Source of the DNA: JBHFEI01 sp041928815
GTDB lineage: Bacteria > Pseudomonadota > Alphaproteobacteria > Rhizobiales > Rhizobiaceae
DNA: 64,000 nucleotides
NCBI RefSeq assembly: GCF_041928815.1
Contig: NZ_JBHFEI010000017.1
Span: 9,293-73,292 of the forward strand
Direction: 5' to 3'
The translations under genes were made by a program, and so were the position numbers. The notes below the pieces were generated by a model. That model made no database searches. It saw only the letters and a program-made list of their open reading frames with translations, and was not told where the DNA came from. Each line of letters opens with the position of its first letter. Position 1 is the stretch's first letter. Shown here one piece after another: positions 54,199-64,000 of this stretch.

Positions 54199-55050
54199 AT
54201 GAAGACGGTTTTGGTGAGCGTTGTTACGGTCCTCTTGAGCGGTGCATCGACGTTCGCCGCCGACCTCTATCAGCCGGTGGAGGCCGCTGCCCCCATCATC
54301 GAACAGCCGGAGGCCGTGGTCGAGACCAGCGGCTGGTATCTGCGCGGCGATGTCGGCTATTCCTTTAACAAGCTGCGCGGCGCCCATTTCTACCAGGGCT
54401 CGAACGGCTATCGCCGCGACTTCGACAAGGCCGATGTCGACAATTCCTACACGATCGGCGGCGGTGTCGGTTACCAGGCCAACCGGTATCTGCGCGCCGA
54501 CCTGACGGTCGACTATCTCGGCAAATCGGATTTCCGAGGCGCGACGACCGGCTCCTGCGGCGTCGACCCGTTCGCCTGCACCTCCAGGGACCGCGCGAGC
54601 TTCAGCGGCTGGAGCGTTCTTGCCAACGCCTATGTCGATCTCGGCACCTATTACAGCATCACGCCTTACGTCGGTGCCGGTCTCGGCGGCACGCGCATCA
54701 GCTGGAGCAACCTGAAGAACACGAGCTGCAGCGACGCCGATCCGACCAATTGCGATCCGACGATGACGCACAAGGGCAAGGACAGCTGGCGCTTCACCTA
54801 TGCGGTGATGGCCGGTGCCGCCGTAGACGTCACCTGCAACCTGAAGGCGGATGTCGGCTACCGCTACCGCCGCGTGCTCGGCGGCGACATGTTCGGCTAC
54901 AAGGCCCATGGCGGCCCCGGCTCCGACAAGGGCTTCAACCTGCACGAGGTCCGCGCGGGCTTGCGCTATTCCTTCGGCGGCTGCCCGGAGGAGGCCTATG
55001 TCGCGCCGCCGGTCGTCGACTATCCGGTCGAGCAGCCGGTCTACAAGTAG
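54199..55050 (+). CDS. Outer-membrane beta-barrel protein (Omp25/RopB-like)
   Basis: A 283-residue porin-like protein. A signal peptide ends ASTFAADLYQP, followed by an acidic/Pro linker and an eight-strand-type barrel with alternating strands (GWYLRGDVGYSF, YTIGGGVGYQANRYLRADLTVDY, YYSITPYVGAGLGGTRI) and a late VRAGLRYSFGG. After the last strand a short C-terminal tail (APPVVDYPVEQPVYK) extends beyond the usual aromatic end. Two cysteine pairs are present. The family contributes to envelope stability in Rhizobiales. A CtrA box precedes it and a terminator follows. Confidence 0.9.
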   Translation: MKTVLVSVVTVLLSGASTFAADLYQPVEAAAPIIEQPEAVVETSGWYLRGDVGYSFNKLRGAHFYQGSNGYRRDFDKADVDNSYTIGGGVGYQANRYLRADLTVDYLGKSDFRGATTGSCGVDPFACTSRDRASFSGWSVLANAYVDLGTYYSITPYVGAGLGGTRISWSNLKNTSCSDADPTNCDPTMTHKGKDSWRFTYAVMAGAAVDVTCNLKADVGYRYRRVLGGDMFGYKAHGGPGSDKGFNLHEVRAGLRYSFGGCPEEAYVAPPVVDYPVEQPVYK

Positions 55051-55074
55051 ACGTCCACAGTCTCGATCTGACAG

Positions 55075-55102
55075 AGGCCGCCCGGCGACGGGCGGCCTTT
55101 TT
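55075..55102 (+). terminator. Rho-independent terminator after the first OMP gene
   Basis: A 10-bp stem (AGGCCGCCCG with CGGGCGGCCT) around GCGA is followed directly by five T. It starts 24 bases after the stop. Confidence 0.9.
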
Positions 55103-55142
55103 GCGTTCGCGCGCATGCTTACCCCGTTCCTAACAAACATGG

Positions 55143-55158
55143 TTAACCTCGGGTTAAC
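55143..55158 (+). promoter_or_regulatory. CtrA box upstream of the second outer-membrane protein gene
   Basis: TTAA-CCTCGGG-TTAAC is a perfect match to TTAA-N7-TTAAC, and each half is extended to GGTTAACC. It lies 70-85 bases before the ATG at 55228. Confidence 0.7.
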
Positions 55159-55227
55159 CGCTCGGCGCCATACTCGCGGGCAACACGGTGCGCCGCTTCG
55201 GGCGCGCCGGCGCGGATGGAGACGGCG

Positions 55228-55977
55228 ATGACACACAGGGGCGCTTGCTGGCATGCGGGGACCGCACTCCTCCTCATGCTGGCCACCACGGCTGCCGCCG
55301 CGGACCAGGATCTCGCCGCCGCGCCGGAAGTGACCGTGTCCGGCGCCGCCGACAGCGGCGTTTATCTCCGGATCGACGGCGGCTATGGCGCGGGCAGCCG
55401 CTTCTCGCCGGATGCGGTGACGACAGGCCCGGCGACGCCGGTCGCGACGGGGGCGGCTGTCGGGGCAAGTCCCGCCTTCGACGAAGGACGCTTCGGCCAT
55501 CCGGCCGCGATCTCAGGCGGCATCGGCTACCGCGTCAACGACCTCCTGCGCGCCGACCTGACGGCGGAATATTTCACCGGCAGCATCGACGGCCGGATCG
55601 GCGGGGCGGGCGGCAGTGCCGTCGGCATCGATTTCGATGCGGTCGGGCTGATGGCCAATGCCTATGCCGACCTCGGTACCGTCGCCGGCTTCACGCCCTA
55701 TGCCGGCCTCGGTCTCGGCGCCACCCGCCTCGACTGGTCGGGGATGACGACGCAGGGCGGGCTTCGCAGCGAGAACAAGGCAAGCGACTGGCGCGTCACC
55801 TATGCGCTGACGGCGGGCGTCGCCTATGACGTCACGGAACGGCTGACGCTCGACGTGAATTATCGCTATTCCAACATCGCCGGCGGCACCTTCCTGAAAA
55901 ACGGGCTCTATGAGGGCAAGGACGACGGGCTCTCGCGTCACGAAATCCGGGCCGGCCTGCGCTTTAATCTGTGGTAG
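55228..55977 (+). CDS. Outer-membrane beta-barrel protein, second paralogue
   Basis: A 249-residue protein related to its upstream neighbour. A signal peptide ends ATTAAAADQ. Barrel strands include SGVYLRIDGGYGAG, ISGGIGYRVNDLLRADLTAEYF, TPYAGLGLGATRLDW and the terminal HEIRAGLRFNLW, which ends in an aromatic residue as expected for outer-membrane insertion. The start at 55228 has GGAG 6 bases upstream; the ATG at 55216 lacks one. The tandem OMP genes have separate CtrA boxes, so they are separate transcripts. Confidence 0.88.
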   Translation: MTHRGACWHAGTALLLMLATTAAAADQDLAAAPEVTVSGAADSGVYLRIDGGYGAGSRFSPDAVTTGPATPVATGAAVGASPAFDEGRFGHPAAISGGIGYRVNDLLRADLTAEYFTGSIDGRIGGAGGSAVGIDFDAVGLMANAYADLGTVAGFTPYAGLGLGATRLDWSGMTTQGGLRSENKASDWRVTYALTAGVAYDVTERLTLDVNYRYSNIAGGTFLKNGLYEGKDDGLSRHEIRAGLRFNLW

Positions 55978-56040
55978 GCCCGGCTGCCTGCGGCAAAAAT
56001 CCTTCCTCCTGCGACACGGAGCCGCTTGACTCGGCCAGGT

Positions 56041-56108
56041 GAGAGGCCTATCCACACAGGCAGGACACGCCTCCCTAACGAGGCGCTTCTATCTGGAAGG
56101 ATAGCCCG
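56041..56108 (+). promoter_or_regulatory. serC leader RNA motif
   Basis: The 5' leader of serC carries two hairpins: GCCT/AGGC at 56046-56061 and CGCCTC-CCTAAC-GAGGCG at 56068-56085. The ribosome binding site GGAAGGA follows at 56095. This arrangement matches the conserved serC RNA motif reported upstream of serC-serA in alphaproteobacteria. How it works is not settled; control of serine synthesis at the mRNA level is the usual view. Confidence 0.75.
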
Positions 56109-57287
<1,179 letters not shown>

Positions 57288-57360
57288 TCCTTTCGCCGCG
57301 CCGGCAAGGCGCGGCATCCCCATCCCGTTCCGTTTTCCAGAAGAGCCCATGGAGACCCTC

Positions 57361-58956
57361 ATGGCACCGCGCGTTCTCGTGTCCGACGAACTGTCGGAAA
57401 CCGCCGTCCAGATCTTTCGCGATCGCGGCGTCGACGTCGACTTCCAGCCGAAGCTCGGCAAGGACAAGGAAAAGCTCGCCGAGATCATCGGCAATTACGA
57501 CGGTCTCGCCATCCGCTCCGCCACCAAGGCGACGGAGAAGCTGATCGCGGCGGCGACCAACCTCAAGGTGATCGGCCGCGCCGGCATCGGCGTCGACAAT
57601 GTCGACATTCCCGCCGCCTCGCGCCGCGGCATCATCGTGATGAACACGCCTTTCGGCAATTCGATCACCACGGCCGAGCACGCGATCGCGCTGATCTTCG
57701 CCGTTGCCCGCCAGCTTCCCGCCGCCGACACCTCGACCCAGGCCGGCAAGTGGGAGAAGTCGAAATTCATGGGCGTCGAGATCACCGGTAAGACGCTCGG
57801 CGTCATCGGCGCCGGCAATATCGGCTCGATCGTCTGCTCGCGCGCCATCGGGCTGAAGATGAACGTCATCGCCTACGACCCGTTCCTGTCGAAGGAGCGC
57901 GCCGAGGAGATGGGCGTCGTCAAGGTCGAGCTGGACGATCTCTTCGCCCAGGCCGACTTCATCACGCTGCACGTTCCGCTCACCGACAAGACGCGCAACA
58001 TCATCGACGCCGAGGCGATCGCCAAGATGAAGACGGGCGTGCGCATCGTCAATTGCGCCCGCGGCGGCCTCGTCGTCGAGCAGGCGCTCGCCGACGCGCT
58101 GAAATCCGGCAAGGTGGCCGGCGCCGGCTTCGACGTCTTCGAGGTCGAGCCGGCGACGGAGAGCCCGCTCTTCGGCCTGCCGAACGTCGTCTGCACGCCG
58201 CATCTCGGCGCCTCGACGACGGAGGCGCAGGAGAATGTCGCGCTCCAGGTCGCCGAGCAGATGTCGGACTACCTGATCAAGGGCGCCGTCTCCAATGCGA
58301 TCAACATGCCGTCGATCACGGCGGAGGAAGCGCCGATTCTCCGCCCCTTCATCCGGCTCGCCGACGTGCTCGGTGCCTTCGTCGGCCAGGTGACGGAGGA
58401 TCCGATCAAGGAGATCGAGATCCTCTTCGACGGCGCGACCGCGACGATGAACACGCGCGCCCTGACCAGCGCCGCGCTTGCCGGCCTGATCCGCGCCCAG
58501 GTCGCCGACGTCAACATGGTTTCCGCCCCCGTGATGATCAAGGAGAAAGGCGTCATCCTCTCCGAGGTCAAGCGCGACAAGTCCGGCGTCTTCGACGGCT
58601 ATATAAGGCTGACGGTCAAGACGGAGAATTTCAGCCGCTCCGTAGCCGGCACGGTCTTCTCCGACGGCAAGCCGCGCTTCATCCAGATCAAGGGCATCAA
58701 TCTCGACGCCGATGTCGGGCAGCACATGATCTACATCACCAACACCGACGTGCCCGGCATGATCGGCTTCATCGGCACGACGCTCGGCGAGGCCGGGGTG
58801 AACATCGCCAACTTCCAGCTCGGCCGCGACAAGCAGGGTGGCGACGCGATCGCGCTGCTCTATGTCGACGGCGCGGTGGACGAGGCGGTCCTCGACCGGC
58901 TGCGCGCCCATCCGGCGGTCCGCGCCGCCCGGCCGCTGGTGTTCAACATCGACTGA
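57361..58956 (+). CDS. serA: D-3-phosphoglycerate dehydrogenase SerA
   Basis: A 531-residue long-form enzyme that oxidises 3-phosphoglycerate to start serine synthesis. The substrate domain starts MAPRVLVSDELSETA. The NAD domain has GVIGAGNIGSIV (about residue 145), the catalytic Arg/Glu/His regions are NCARGG, FDVFEVEP and TPHLGAST, and an intervening domain and a C-terminal ACT domain (IYITNTDVPGMIGFIGTTLG) follow for serine feedback. The start at 57361 has GGAG 6 bases upstream and gives the usual length; 57349 is an alternative. Confidence 0.97.
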   Translation: MAPRVLVSDELSETAVQIFRDRGVDVDFQPKLGKDKEKLAEIIGNYDGLAIRSATKATEKLIAAATNLKVIGRAGIGVDNVDIPAASRRGIIVMNTPFGNSITTAEHAIALIFAVARQLPAADTSTQAGKWEKSKFMGVEITGKTLGVIGAGNIGSIVCSRAIGLKMNVIAYDPFLSKERAEEMGVVKVELDDLFAQADFITLHVPLTDKTRNIIDAEAIAKMKTGVRIVNCARGGLVVEQALADALKSGKVAGAGFDVFEVEPATESPLFGLPNVVCTPHLGASTTEAQENVALQVAEQMSDYLIKGAVSNAINMPSITAEEAPILRPFIRLADVLGAFVGQVTEDPIKEIEILFDGATATMNTRALTSAALAGLIRAQVADVNMVSAPVMIKEKGVILSEVKRDKSGVFDGYIRLTVKTENFSRSVAGTVFSDGKPRFIQIKGINLDADVGQHMIYITNTDVPGMIGFIGTTLGEAGVNIANFQLGRDKQGGDAIALLYVDGAVDEAVLDRLRAHPAVRAARPLVFNID

Positions 58957-58975
58957 GGGCCGCCCGCGCCCGCCC

Positions 58976-59010
58976 GAAGCCGCCCCCGGTTCGCCGCGGG
59001 CGGCTTTCGT
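58976..59010 (+). terminator. Terminator between serA and the converging transporter gene
   Basis: AAGCCGCCC pairs with GGGCGGCTT (58977-58985 and 58998-59006), followed by TTCGTGTG. It separates serA from the minus-strand DMT gene, whose stop is at 59014. Confidence 0.75.
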
Positions 59011-59013
59011 GTG

Positions 59014-59925
59014 TCAGGACACCTTGGCGGGAGGCTGGCTCGGCCGGCCCCATTCCGCCACCGCGATGCCGCCGATGACGAAAAGCAGCGCGACGAAGTG
59101 ATAGGTGTGGAAGTCCTCGCCGGCGAGCAGCACCGACAGCATCGTGCCGAAGATCGGGATCGCGTTGATGAAGAGGCCGGCCCGGTTCGGCCCGATCATC
59201 TCGACGCCACGCACATAGAGCACCTGGGAGAAAAGCGACGGAAAGATCGCGGCGAAGGCGATGATCGCCCAGCCGGTCGCATCCGGAGGGATGGCGGCGC
59301 CGGCGGCGATCTCCCAGGCGAGAAGGGGGAGGGCCGCGAGCAGCGCGCCGAAGGCCGGCACTGCAATGAAGCTCTGCCAGTGCAGATCCGGTTTCCAACG
59401 CAGCGACACGGTGTAGCCGGCATAGACGAGGCAGGCGGCGAGGATCATGCCGTCGCCCATATTGAATGTCAGACTGGTCAGCGTCGACAGCGTGCCGTGC
59501 GAGACGGTGATGGCGATGCCGGCGAGCGTCACGGCGAAACCGACGAGCTGCGCCGCCGAGGCGCGGATGCGGAAGAGGAGGAAGTTGAAGGCGAAGATCA
59601 GGACGGGGATACAGGCCTGCTCGATCACCCCGTTGATGGCGGTCGTATATTTCAGCGCGCTGTAGAGCAGCACGTTGAACATGGTGAAGCCGATCGCGCC
59701 ATAGCCGAGAAGCTGCAGCCAGTGGCGCCGGATCACCGGCCAGTCCCGCCGGACCTGCGGCATCATAAGGGCGAGGATGACGAGGAGCGCGACGACCCAG
59801 CGCAGCGTCGTCAGGTAGAGCGGGCTGACATGGCCGACGGCGAGCTTGCCGGCGACCGAGTTCCCGCCCCAGAACAGGGCGGTGACCGAAAGATAGAAAT
59901 AGGCCTTGAGGTTCTGGTGCTGCAT
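59014..59925 (-). CDS. DMT-superfamily transporter (EamA family)
   Basis: A 303-residue inner-membrane protein with about ten hydrophobic segments in two EamA repeats (first VTALFWGGNSVAGKLAVGHVSP, second beginning near MGDGMILAACLVYAGYTVSL). Such proteins export amino acids or metabolites; the substrate here is unknown. The start at 59925 (MQHQNLKAY) is preferred over 59970, which adds 15 arginine-rich residues. Divergent from purA. Confidence 0.92.
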   Translation of the reverse strand: MQHQNLKAYFYLSVTALFWGGNSVAGKLAVGHVSPLYLTTLRWVVALLVILALMMPQVRRDWPVIRRHWLQLLGYGAIGFTMFNVLLYSALKYTTAINGVIEQACIPVLIFAFNFLLFRIRASAAQLVGFAVTLAGIAITVSHGTLSTLTSLTFNMGDGMILAACLVYAGYTVSLRWKPDLHWQSFIAVPAFGALLAALPLLAWEIAAGAAIPPDATGWAIIAFAAIFPSLFSQVLYVRGVEMIGPNRAGLFINAIPIFGTMLSVLLAGEDFHTYHFVALLFVIGGIAVAEWGRPSQPPAKVS

Positions 59926-60112
59926 GCCGCTTTCATCCGCAATTCTCCCCGCACGGAGGCGGCGGCGCACTGATACAGGCTAAAGCCGCCTGTTGCCATG
60001 CAAAAAGCCCCTGGCAGCCGGGTTTCGGGGTCGCTTTCCCGAAAATGACGCAGTATAGATGCGCGGGTTTGACACAGCGCAACATCCGGCGCGGAAACGG
60101 GATTGAAGACAG

Positions 60113-61411
<1,299 letters not shown>

Positions 61412-61474
61412 TCTTCGGTCGGGCAGGGTTTAACTTGGCGTGGGGTCTGCGCCGGCGCGTATGAGAAAGTTCTG

Positions 61475-63841
61475 ATGGCGGATTTTGTTGCAGTTATTCG
61501 CAGGACAGTCGAAGGTCTGTCGGACAACGTGCCGGAGATGCGGGAGCGCGTCTATGACAAGGCCCGCAGCGCCGTCCGCCGCCAGCTGGAGAACATGAAG
61601 CCCCAGCCGTCGGAAGACATGATCAACCGGCAGATGACCAAGCTCGAACTGGCGATCGCCGAGGTCGAGGGCGACTACGCCGAGGCGCTTCCGCCGGCCG
61701 GTGACGAGGAGGCCGCCGCGCCGACCCTTGCGCCCGCGCCGTTGGCCGACGCCCCGCAGGCGGAAGAGGTCGGGGAACCGGACGCACCGGAACCGGTGGC
61801 GCAGGAGCGTGCTCCCTGGACCTCCACGCCCCGGCCCTTCGAAAGCGAGGCGGTATCCGTCGCGCCGGAGCCTTTGCCCGAACCCGAACCCGAACCCGAA
61901 CCCGAACCCGAACCCGAACCCGAACCCCAGCCTGAGCCTGAGCCTGAGCCTGAGCCGGAGGCGCATGTCGCGGAGGTGCCGGCGTCCTCGGGGAGCGAGC
62001 CGCCGAACTGGGAGACGCTCGAAGCGCCGCGGGACGAGGAGACTGCCGCGCCGGTTCCGGCCGTTGAGGATCCGTATCGGGACGGTTTCGACGAGGAGCG
62101 GGCGGTCGAGGAGCTCGCCGCCCATGTCGATCCTCCGGCCTATCCGCAGGACCCGGTCGCGGAAATGCCGGAGGAAGACGGATTTCCGCGGGAGCGTGAC
62201 GGCGATGCCGGCTCCGTGCCGCTGATCGAGGAGGGCACTGCGGCGGAAACAATGGCGCCGCCGCCTGCCGCCGACAGCGCATGGGAGCTTCCCGAGTGGA
62301 ACCAGCCGCCGATGGTCGCGGAGGCGCATCCGGCGCCGGCCGACGCGGAAAGCTACTCCAAGCAGCTTCATCACCCGGTCGAGCCGGAGGCCGAGCCCTT
62401 CGTGCCGGCCGACCATCCGGACGAGATGCATGCGGCCGCCGTCGAAGACCTTTCCGCCGAGGCGCCGGACTCGCATCACGACTGGTCGTGGGACAAGGGC
62501 AATCCCTTCGAGGAGGAGCGCCGCCCCGCGCCGGAGGACGTGCCGCCGGTGCCTGCGGCCGACTGGGCCTGGCCGGGAGAGGAGCCGCCGCGCGACACCG
62601 CAGAGGCGGCGGACGACCCGCCGCTTGATGATCATGACGCCCTGATCGCCGCGCGTAGCGGTCCCTCCGTTGATAGTCTCGAGCCGCAGCGCTTCGAAGC
62701 GTCCGGCAACATGCCGGGCGCGCGCCCGCTCAACTATCGCATCGATACCGGGCGCTCGCGCCGCCGCATGATCGGGCTCGCCACTGCCGCCGTCGTGGTT
62801 CTGGTCGCCGGTGCCGCCGCCTTCGGCTACTGGCAGAACAAGGATGCCGTCGACCTCTGGGCCGGCGAGCTGATCGCGTCCGTCAGCGGTGGCACGACGC
62901 CTGCCCCGGAGACGGACACCGCGCCGCCGTCCGAGACCTCCGAAGGTACATCGCCGGACACCGCTGCGCCGGCCGGCACCGCGACGCCGGGCGAAACCGA
63001 GGTCGCCGCGGTCGATCCGGGCACGGCGACGAAGTTCACCCAGAGGCTCCAGTCGGACGGCACCGAAATCGATCCCGGTCCGGCGCCGGTCGCAAGCGGC
63101 GAGCCGACCGAGGCCGAGGGCAAGTCGGTCGCCGCCCAGACGGAAACCGCCCCTCCGGAGGCCGCGACAACGCCGGTCGAGGGCGCGACGCCGCCTGCGG
63201 CGACCACCACGACCGCGCCTGCCACAGGCGAGGGAGCGGCGGCGACGCCGCCCGCCTCCGGTGCAGTGCTCGGCGCGGGCGACAAGATGTTCCTCTACGA
63301 GGAGCGGCTCGGCCAGACGGCGCCGGTGGCGATCGAGGGCCGCGTCGTCTGGAGCGATGTCGAGGAATCGCCGGGCGGCGACGCGCGTCCGGAGCCCGTC
63401 ATCCAGGGCCAGATCAACGTGCCGGACAAGGGCATCACCGCGCTGATGACGATCAAGCGCAATGTCGACAGTTCGCTGCCGGCAAGCCATGTGATCGAGT
63501 TCGTCTTCTCGCTGCCGCCGGATTTCGAAGGGGGCAGCATCGACAGCCTGCAGCGCGTCTCGATGAAGCGCAGCGAGCAGGATCGCGGCGACCAGCTCAT
63601 CGCCGTGCCGGCGAAGATCACCGACGATTTCCACATGATCGCGCTCAACGATTTTGCCGAAGCCGTCAGCGTCAACACCGAACTCCTGCGCACCCGCGGC
63701 TGGATCGACATTCCCGTGACCTACCGCAATGGCCGCCGGGCGCTGCTGACCCTGGAAAAGGGCACGGACGGCACCGAGGTCTTCAACAAGGCGCTTCAGG
63801 CCTGGGCCGTGCTCGGGCGCAATGCCTCCGCCGGGCCGTGA
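61475..63841 (+). CDS. Long Pro/Glu-rich single-span membrane protein of unknown function
   Basis: A 788-residue protein encoded directly after purA. Order: a conserved-looking helical N-terminus (MADFVAVIRRTVEGLSDNVP to about residue 80), a low-complexity acidic, Pro-rich region (about 80-420) with PE repeats near residue 135-162, one membrane helix at about 431-452 (GLATAAVVVLVAGAAAFGYW), a second Thr/Pro/Ala-rich linker, and a folded-looking C-terminal domain from about residue 600. The topology suggests a cytoplasmic N-terminus and periplasmic C-terminal domain. I do not recognise a characterised family. Confidence 0.82.
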   Translation: MADFVAVIRRTVEGLSDNVPEMRERVYDKARSAVRRQLENMKPQPSEDMINRQMTKLELAIAEVEGDYAEALPPAGDEEAAAPTLAPAPLADAPQAEEVGEPDAPEPVAQERAPWTSTPRPFESEAVSVAPEPLPEPEPEPEPEPEPEPEPQPEPEPEPEPEAHVAEVPASSGSEPPNWETLEAPRDEETAAPVPAVEDPYRDGFDEERAVEELAAHVDPPAYPQDPVAEMPEEDGFPRERDGDAGSVPLIEEGTAAETMAPPPAADSAWELPEWNQPPMVAEAHPAPADAESYSKQLHHPVEPEAEPFVPADHPDEMHAAAVEDLSAEAPDSHHDWSWDKGNPFEEERRPAPEDVPPVPAADWAWPGEEPPRDTAEAADDPPLDDHDALIAARSGPSVDSLEPQRFEASGNMPGARPLNYRIDTGRSRRRMIGLATAAVVVLVAGAAAFGYWQNKDAVDLWAGELIASVSGGTTPAPETDTAPPSETSEGTSPDTAAPAGTATPGETEVAAVDPGTATKFTQRLQSDGTEIDPGPAPVASGEPTEAEGKSVAAQTETAPPEAATTPVEGATPPAATTTTAPATGEGAAATPPASGAVLGAGDKMFLYEERLGQTAPVAIEGRVVWSDVEESPGGDARPEPVIQGQINVPDKGITALMTIKRNVDSSLPASHVIEFVFSLPPDFEGGSIDSLQRVSMKRSEQDRGDQLIAVPAKITDDFHMIALNDFAEAVSVNTELLRTRGWIDIPVTYRNGRRALLTLEKGTDGTEVFNKALQAWAVLGRNASAGP
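61877..61960 (+). repeat. Hexanucleotide tandem repeats encoding Pro-Glu
   Basis: Eight perfect copies of CCCGAA (61877-61924), one CCCCAG, then four copies of CCTGAG and a CCGGAG. All encode Pro-Glu or Pro-Gln, but the two blocks use different codons, showing that each expanded on its own. Copy-number changes would alter spacer length without a frameshift. Confidence 0.9.
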
Positions 63842-63873
63842 GGCGGCCGTTTCGACAATCGAAAGCATTTCCA

Positions 63874-63895
63874 GCCGAAGCGTGATCGCTTCGGC
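63874..63895. repeat. Dispersed intergenic hairpin element
   Basis: GCCGAAGCG-TGAT-CGCTTCGGC is a 9-bp perfect stem with a 4-base loop, 32 bases after the stop of the Pro/Glu-rich protein gene. It matches 20 of 22 bases at 8861-8882. It may serve as a terminator here, but recurrence suggests a rhizobial interspersed palindrome. Confidence 0.55.
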
Positions 63896-63938
63896 GTCGG
63901 AGAACGCGACAAAAAGAAGGATTTAGAGCAGATTCGAC

Positions 63939-64000
63939 TTATTCCGGGTCATATCCTGCGGCCTCGAAATAGTGTCGGCATTCCTTTGGCGTGAAGGCGG
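63939..64000 (-). mobile_element. 3' end of an IS630-type transposase gene (cut by the window edge)
   Basis: Reading left from the window edge on the minus strand, the last 19 codons before a TAA (63939-63941) give AFTPKECRHYFEAAGYDPE. The pattern F-x-P-x-EC-x-x-YF-x-x-x-GY is the C-terminus of IS630-family transposases. The rest of the element lies outside the window. Its inverted repeat should lie between 63842 and 63938. Confidence 0.7.

Noticed and set aside
60010..60045. A minus-strand small RNA terminator or riboswitch upstream of purA
   Set aside because: A TTTCGGG/CCCGAAA dyad and a T-run are present, but the stem feeding the T-run is short and no upstream transcript is evident.
61877..61960. 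A tandem repeat that might be read as a CRISPR array
   Set aside because: The units are 6 bases with no spacers and encode Pro-Glu in frame within a gene.

Overview
This is a GC-rich, gene-dense window from an alphaproteobacterium, most likely a member of the Rhizobiales/Rhizobiaceae (Rhizobium, Ensifer or Shinella type). The evidence is the ruvCAB - ybgC - tolQRAB - pal - cpoB - tilS - ftsH - glmM and serC-serA-purA gene order, tkt-gap-pgk, a DUF4164-zapA pair, an alphaproteobacterial serC leader, CtrA-type boxes (TTAA-N7-TTAAC), a rhizobial sulfolipid operon (sqdBDC), and the 3' end of an IS630-type transposase at the right edge. No rRNA, tRNA or CRISPR array was seen. The species cannot be fixed from the sequence alone.

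Positions 1-8900, plus strand: a carbohydrate or polyol uptake and catabolism locus. It holds a sugar ABC transporter (binding protein, double ATPase, permease), a zinc alcohol/polyol dehydrogenase, an FGGY kinase, a SorC-type regulator and a glycerol-dehydrogenase-like enzyme. An inverted-repeat operator built on TGTGAT/ATCACA half-sites lies before the dehydrogenase. Positions 8955-14626, minus strand: a long MDR dehydrogenase, an FMO-like flavin monooxygenase with an NTF2-like N-terminus, an acetamidase/formamidase, a YbaK deacylase and an ArsC/YffB-like protein. A metallophosphatase at 14797 is divergent from them.

Positions 15538-24883: the most notable system. Eight tightly packed minus-strand genes form one unit: a BMP-type binding protein (Tat signal), two permeases, biuret amidohydrolase BiuH, the transporter ATPase, a second BiuH-like cysteine hydrolase, a small cupin and allophanate hydrolase AtzF. 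A near-consensus sigma-54 promoter (TGGCATG-N4-TTGCA) precedes the first gene, and a GntR/FCD regulator is divergent. Together these would import biuret-like condensed ureas and release their nitrogen under nitrogen limitation: (possibly triuret ->) biuret -> allophanate -> ammonia + CO2.

Positions 24884-64000: core chromosome, mostly plus strand: zapA, tkt-gap-pgk (with a glycolipid-binding-domain gene between gap and pgk), a candidate small RNA, yebC, ruvC-ruvA-[antitoxin-PIN toxin]-ruvB-nudix, the sqdBDC sulfolipid operon, the Tol-Pal envelope system, tilS, ftsH (with an RpoH-type promoter), glmM, two outer-membrane beta-barrel proteins each preceded by a CtrA box, serC-serA, a DMT transporter, purA, and a long Pro/Glu-rich membrane protein. 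The toxin-antitoxin pair is wedged into the ruvCAB operon, with the toxin stop overlapping the ruvB start.
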